A stretch of DNA of 57,814 bases, taken from the IMG/VR virus record IMGVR_UViG_3300035703_000106, positions 1 through 57,814 of that record; one strand, 5' to 3'. Below are positions 56,380 through 57,814 of the stretch, in pieces; within the stretch, counting starts at the first letter, position 1; each line of letters opens with the position of its first letter. The notes beneath the pieces are model-generated. The model was not told the origin of the DNA and made no database searches. It worked only from the letters and a program-made list of their open reading frames with translations. This DNA comes from a virus. Both the position numbers and the translations under genes were made by a program.

Positions 56380-57036
56380 CTATTTGTTTTTCAGTAACGA
56401 GAGGAAATTCTTGAACTCGCGTGTTTGTGCCTCATAAAGGTCCGCTCTCGGAGTTTTTCTAATTTCAGTCTCAATTCTTTCAATTTCTCGAGCTTCGATA
56501 ATACCATTATTCCATACCCATTCTACACCTTCCATAATTCCATTAACGAAAGCTTGAGGTGCGGATGGATCTTGGACGATGTCGACGGTATTCAACATGA
56601 AATCGTCTTTGACATACATAACGCCATTTCTCTGTTCGAGACTTCCCATACCACGAGTTGAAACACCCAGTTGAACACCACCCTCTAGTAAACCTTGAAC
56701 TATTTTACCCATTGGAGTATTCAGTATGCGTGCTTTACCCATCACATTATTACCTTCCATACGAAGATCGGTAATGAGATGGGATACCTTATCAAGATTC
56801 ACAGTTGGACCATCTGGATGGTTTAATTCCCCAACTGCTCTTCCAGTTTTAACTTGCGAATCAACATATCTATTCACCGCATTTTCCATTACGGCTTTTG
56901 GGTAGATACGTCCATTTCTATTCTTGCCTTCGGCCTGAGCAAAGATACCTTCGATAACGAAGTTCTTGTCTCCGTTCTCTTTTTTCTCGACGATGCACTG
57001 AACATCATTCTCGGTATATTCTGTGATCAGCTTCAT
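56380..57036 (-). CDS. 21: Prohead maturation protease gp21
   Basis: 218 residues (T4: 212). The serine-protease residues are visible: GELNHPDGP with His73 and GVQLGVSTRGMGS with Ser126. It cleaves core and shell proteins after Glu in (I/L)xE during head maturation. Many candidate substrates with that motif occur in the 0.4-9.4 kb operon. It overlaps the small tagged gene upstream by one base. Confidence 0.95.
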   Translation of the reverse strand: MKLITEYTENDVQCIVEKKENGDKNFVIEGIFAQAEGKNRNGRIYPKAVMENAVNRYVDSQVKTGRAVGELNHPDGPTVNLDKVSHLITDLRMEGNNVMGKARILNTPMGKIVQGLLEGGVQLGVSTRGMGSLEQRNGVMYVKDDFMLNTVDIVQDPSAPQAFVNGIMEGVEWVWNNGIIEAREIERIETEIRKTPRADLYEAQTREFKNFLSLLKNK

Positions 57037-57251
57037 TATTTGCCCCCGGCCATTTTTATAAACTGAGTTGCGGCTTTCTTCGCATCTTCAGGAGAATTAT
57101 AGGAATCTAATTTCTCCGAATCGATATAAGCCACATACTTATTCTTATCTTTGTGAATCATGACATTATGCTTATCTATTTTGCCATCAAAAACATGCTG
57201 ACCTGCAGGCATGTTCTTTTTAGCTTCGCGTATCTGAGCAAAAGTCTTCAT
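57036..57251 (-). CDS. Small protein with capsid-targeting-type N-terminus
   Basis: 71 residues. MKTFAQIREAKK has the aromatic at 4 and I-R-E at 7-9. The rest (VFDGKIDKHNVMIHKDKNKY) is a small beta-like domain ending IKMAGGK. It is the gene just before gp21, where T4 has prohead core proteins gp67/gp68, so it may replace them. Confidence 0.75.
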   Translation of the reverse strand: MKTFAQIREAKKNMPAGQHVFDGKIDKHNVMIHKDKNKYVAYIDSEKLDSYNSPEDAKKAATQFIKMAGGK

Positions 57252-57282
57252 TTTAATACACTCAATAATTTAAATTCTATTT

Positions 57283-57290
57283 TATTTATA
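57283..57290 (-). promoter_or_regulatory. T4-type late promoter (TATAAATA) of the head operon
   Basis: Exact consensus on the minus strand, 32 bases before the small tagged gene that opens the gp21-gp22-gp23 run. Confidence 0.75.
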
Positions 57291-57314
57291 TAAATTAACT
57301 TTTTTAAATATTAG

Positions 57315-57814
57315 TCAATACCAACCATTTTCATAGTCTATGAGATATAATTGTTCAATACGATCTATTTGTTTTCTATCTAGATCTGGTTTATTCATAC
57401 TTGTTTTCATTCTATGAAAATCAGGCGGGTTAGTTTTTATACCTAATTTATCGTTCATAAATTCTATACATTTATATGTGTCTTTTATATCAAATATTTC
57501 ATCAAATCTATCTGGTGTACCCATCCACCAACTTTGAGATTCTAGATGTTCATTCCAATATTCTTTACTCTCTAACAGATCCAGTAGCTGGTCTATATGG
57601 TAATCGTGTTGACGAAAAGGTCCGAATGCTGTATCTTGATATATTTGCAAATATCCTGATACGAATCTTTTTATCGGATCCCTTTTTATAGCTACCCTTA
57701 TACTATCTTTTCTAAAAAAATCTTTAAAAGTCGTATCTTCATGATTTAACCATTGAGATACCCTTCCCGATCTTCTACAGCCAGTGTGATTTAAATAGGC
57801 AAACTCCGAAAGAT
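57315..57814 (-). CDS. Sulfotransferase-like protein (5' end outside the window)
   Basis: About 166 codons open to the right edge. The segment SIRVAIKRDPIKRFVSGYLQ matches the 3'-phosphate-binding motif of sulfotransferases (R-x-P-x-x-R-x-x-S-x-Y). Then FDEIFDIKDTYKCIEFMNDK and a C-terminal PDLDRKQIDRIEQLYLIDYE fit the Sulfotransfer_2 family. The 5'-phosphosulfate loop would lie outside the window. AT-rich; likely modifies a sugar or protein with sulfate from PAPS. Confidence 0.72.
   Translation of the reverse strand, partial: LSEFAYLNHTGCRRSGRVSQWLNHEDTTFKDFFRKDSIRVAIKRDPIKRFVSGYLQIYQDTAFGPFRQHDYHIDQLLDLLESKEYWNEHLESQSWWMGTPDRFDEIFDIKDTYKCIEFMNDKLGIKTNPPDFHRMKTSMNKPDLDRKQIDRIEQLYLIDYENGWY

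Noticed and set aside
1-57814. tRNA genes
   Set aside because: No cloverleaf with anticodon arm was recognised by eye; only the tmRNA acceptor half shows a T-arm and CCA. A tRNAscan-SE run would settle it.

Overview
The window is part of the genome of a tailed, contractile-tail phage of the T4 superfamily. It carries a nearly unbroken set of T4-type core genes: prohead protease gp21, scaffold gp22, capsid gp23, a tail-tube-like protein, UvsY, UvsW, late sigma gp55, gp47/gp46, clamp gp45, clamp loader gp44/gp62, RegA, DexA, DNA polymerase gp43, UvsX and helicase gp41. The accessory set (pstS, Hsp20, MazG-like, ThyX, asparagine synthetase, fatty-acid desaturase, many Fe/2OG oxygenases, sugar-nucleotide genes) resembles that of marine T4-like phages. 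The host is probably an alphaproteobacterium: the phage carries a circularly permuted two-piece tmRNA gene with an ANDN-type tag, and a DUF1127 gene, both typical of that class. Almost all genes read on the minus strand, so the layout below runs from right to left.

Right end (57.8-52.2 kb): a sulfotransferase fragment, then a short capsid-targeting-type protein, gp21, gp22 and gp23. A four-gene plus-strand operon of tiny proteins (53.3-54.0 kb) follows with its own promoter and terminator, then the tail-tube-like gene and uvsY.

52.2-33 kb: the replication, recombination and late-transcription core (uvsW, gp55, gp47, gp46, gp45, gp44, dexA, gp62, regA, gp43), interrupted by accessory genes (an epimerase, a PLP-enzyme/kinase-like pair, oxygenases, Hsp20, DUF1127) and followed by MazG-like, QueC-like and AEP-primase-like genes.

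33-20.5 kb: nucleotide and sugar metabolism (FkbM methyltransferase, cytidylyltransferase, thymidylate-synthase-fold protein, AsnB, dCMP deaminase, a degenerate UDP-sugar dehydrogenase, ThyX, dNMP kinase), with uvsX, gp41 and a SleB-type lysis hydrolase.

20.4-15.9 kb: the permuted tmRNA, then a run of signal-peptide proteins (a small beta-barrel-like protein and five secreted proteins) and two membrane proteins.

15.9-10 kb: desaturase, oxygenase, UDG-like, intact UDP-sugar dehydrogenase, DUF932 and pstS, whose ribosome binding site can be closed by an 8-bp stem.

9.4 kb to the left end: a late operon, starting at a TATAAATA promoter, of proteins whose first 9-11 residues match the T4 capsid-targeting sequence. 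It includes a PD-(D/E)XK nuclease-like protein, a ligase-like nucleotidyltransferase, an NMNAT-like nucleotidyltransferase and repeat proteins in which an [LI]DE site, the gp21 cleavage consensus, recurs about every 65 residues. The parts fit together: gp55 and the clamp turn on TATAAATA promoters, gp21 matures the head, and the tagged proteins would be packaged with the DNA and delivered at infection.

All functional calls are from reading motifs by eye; no database search was run.
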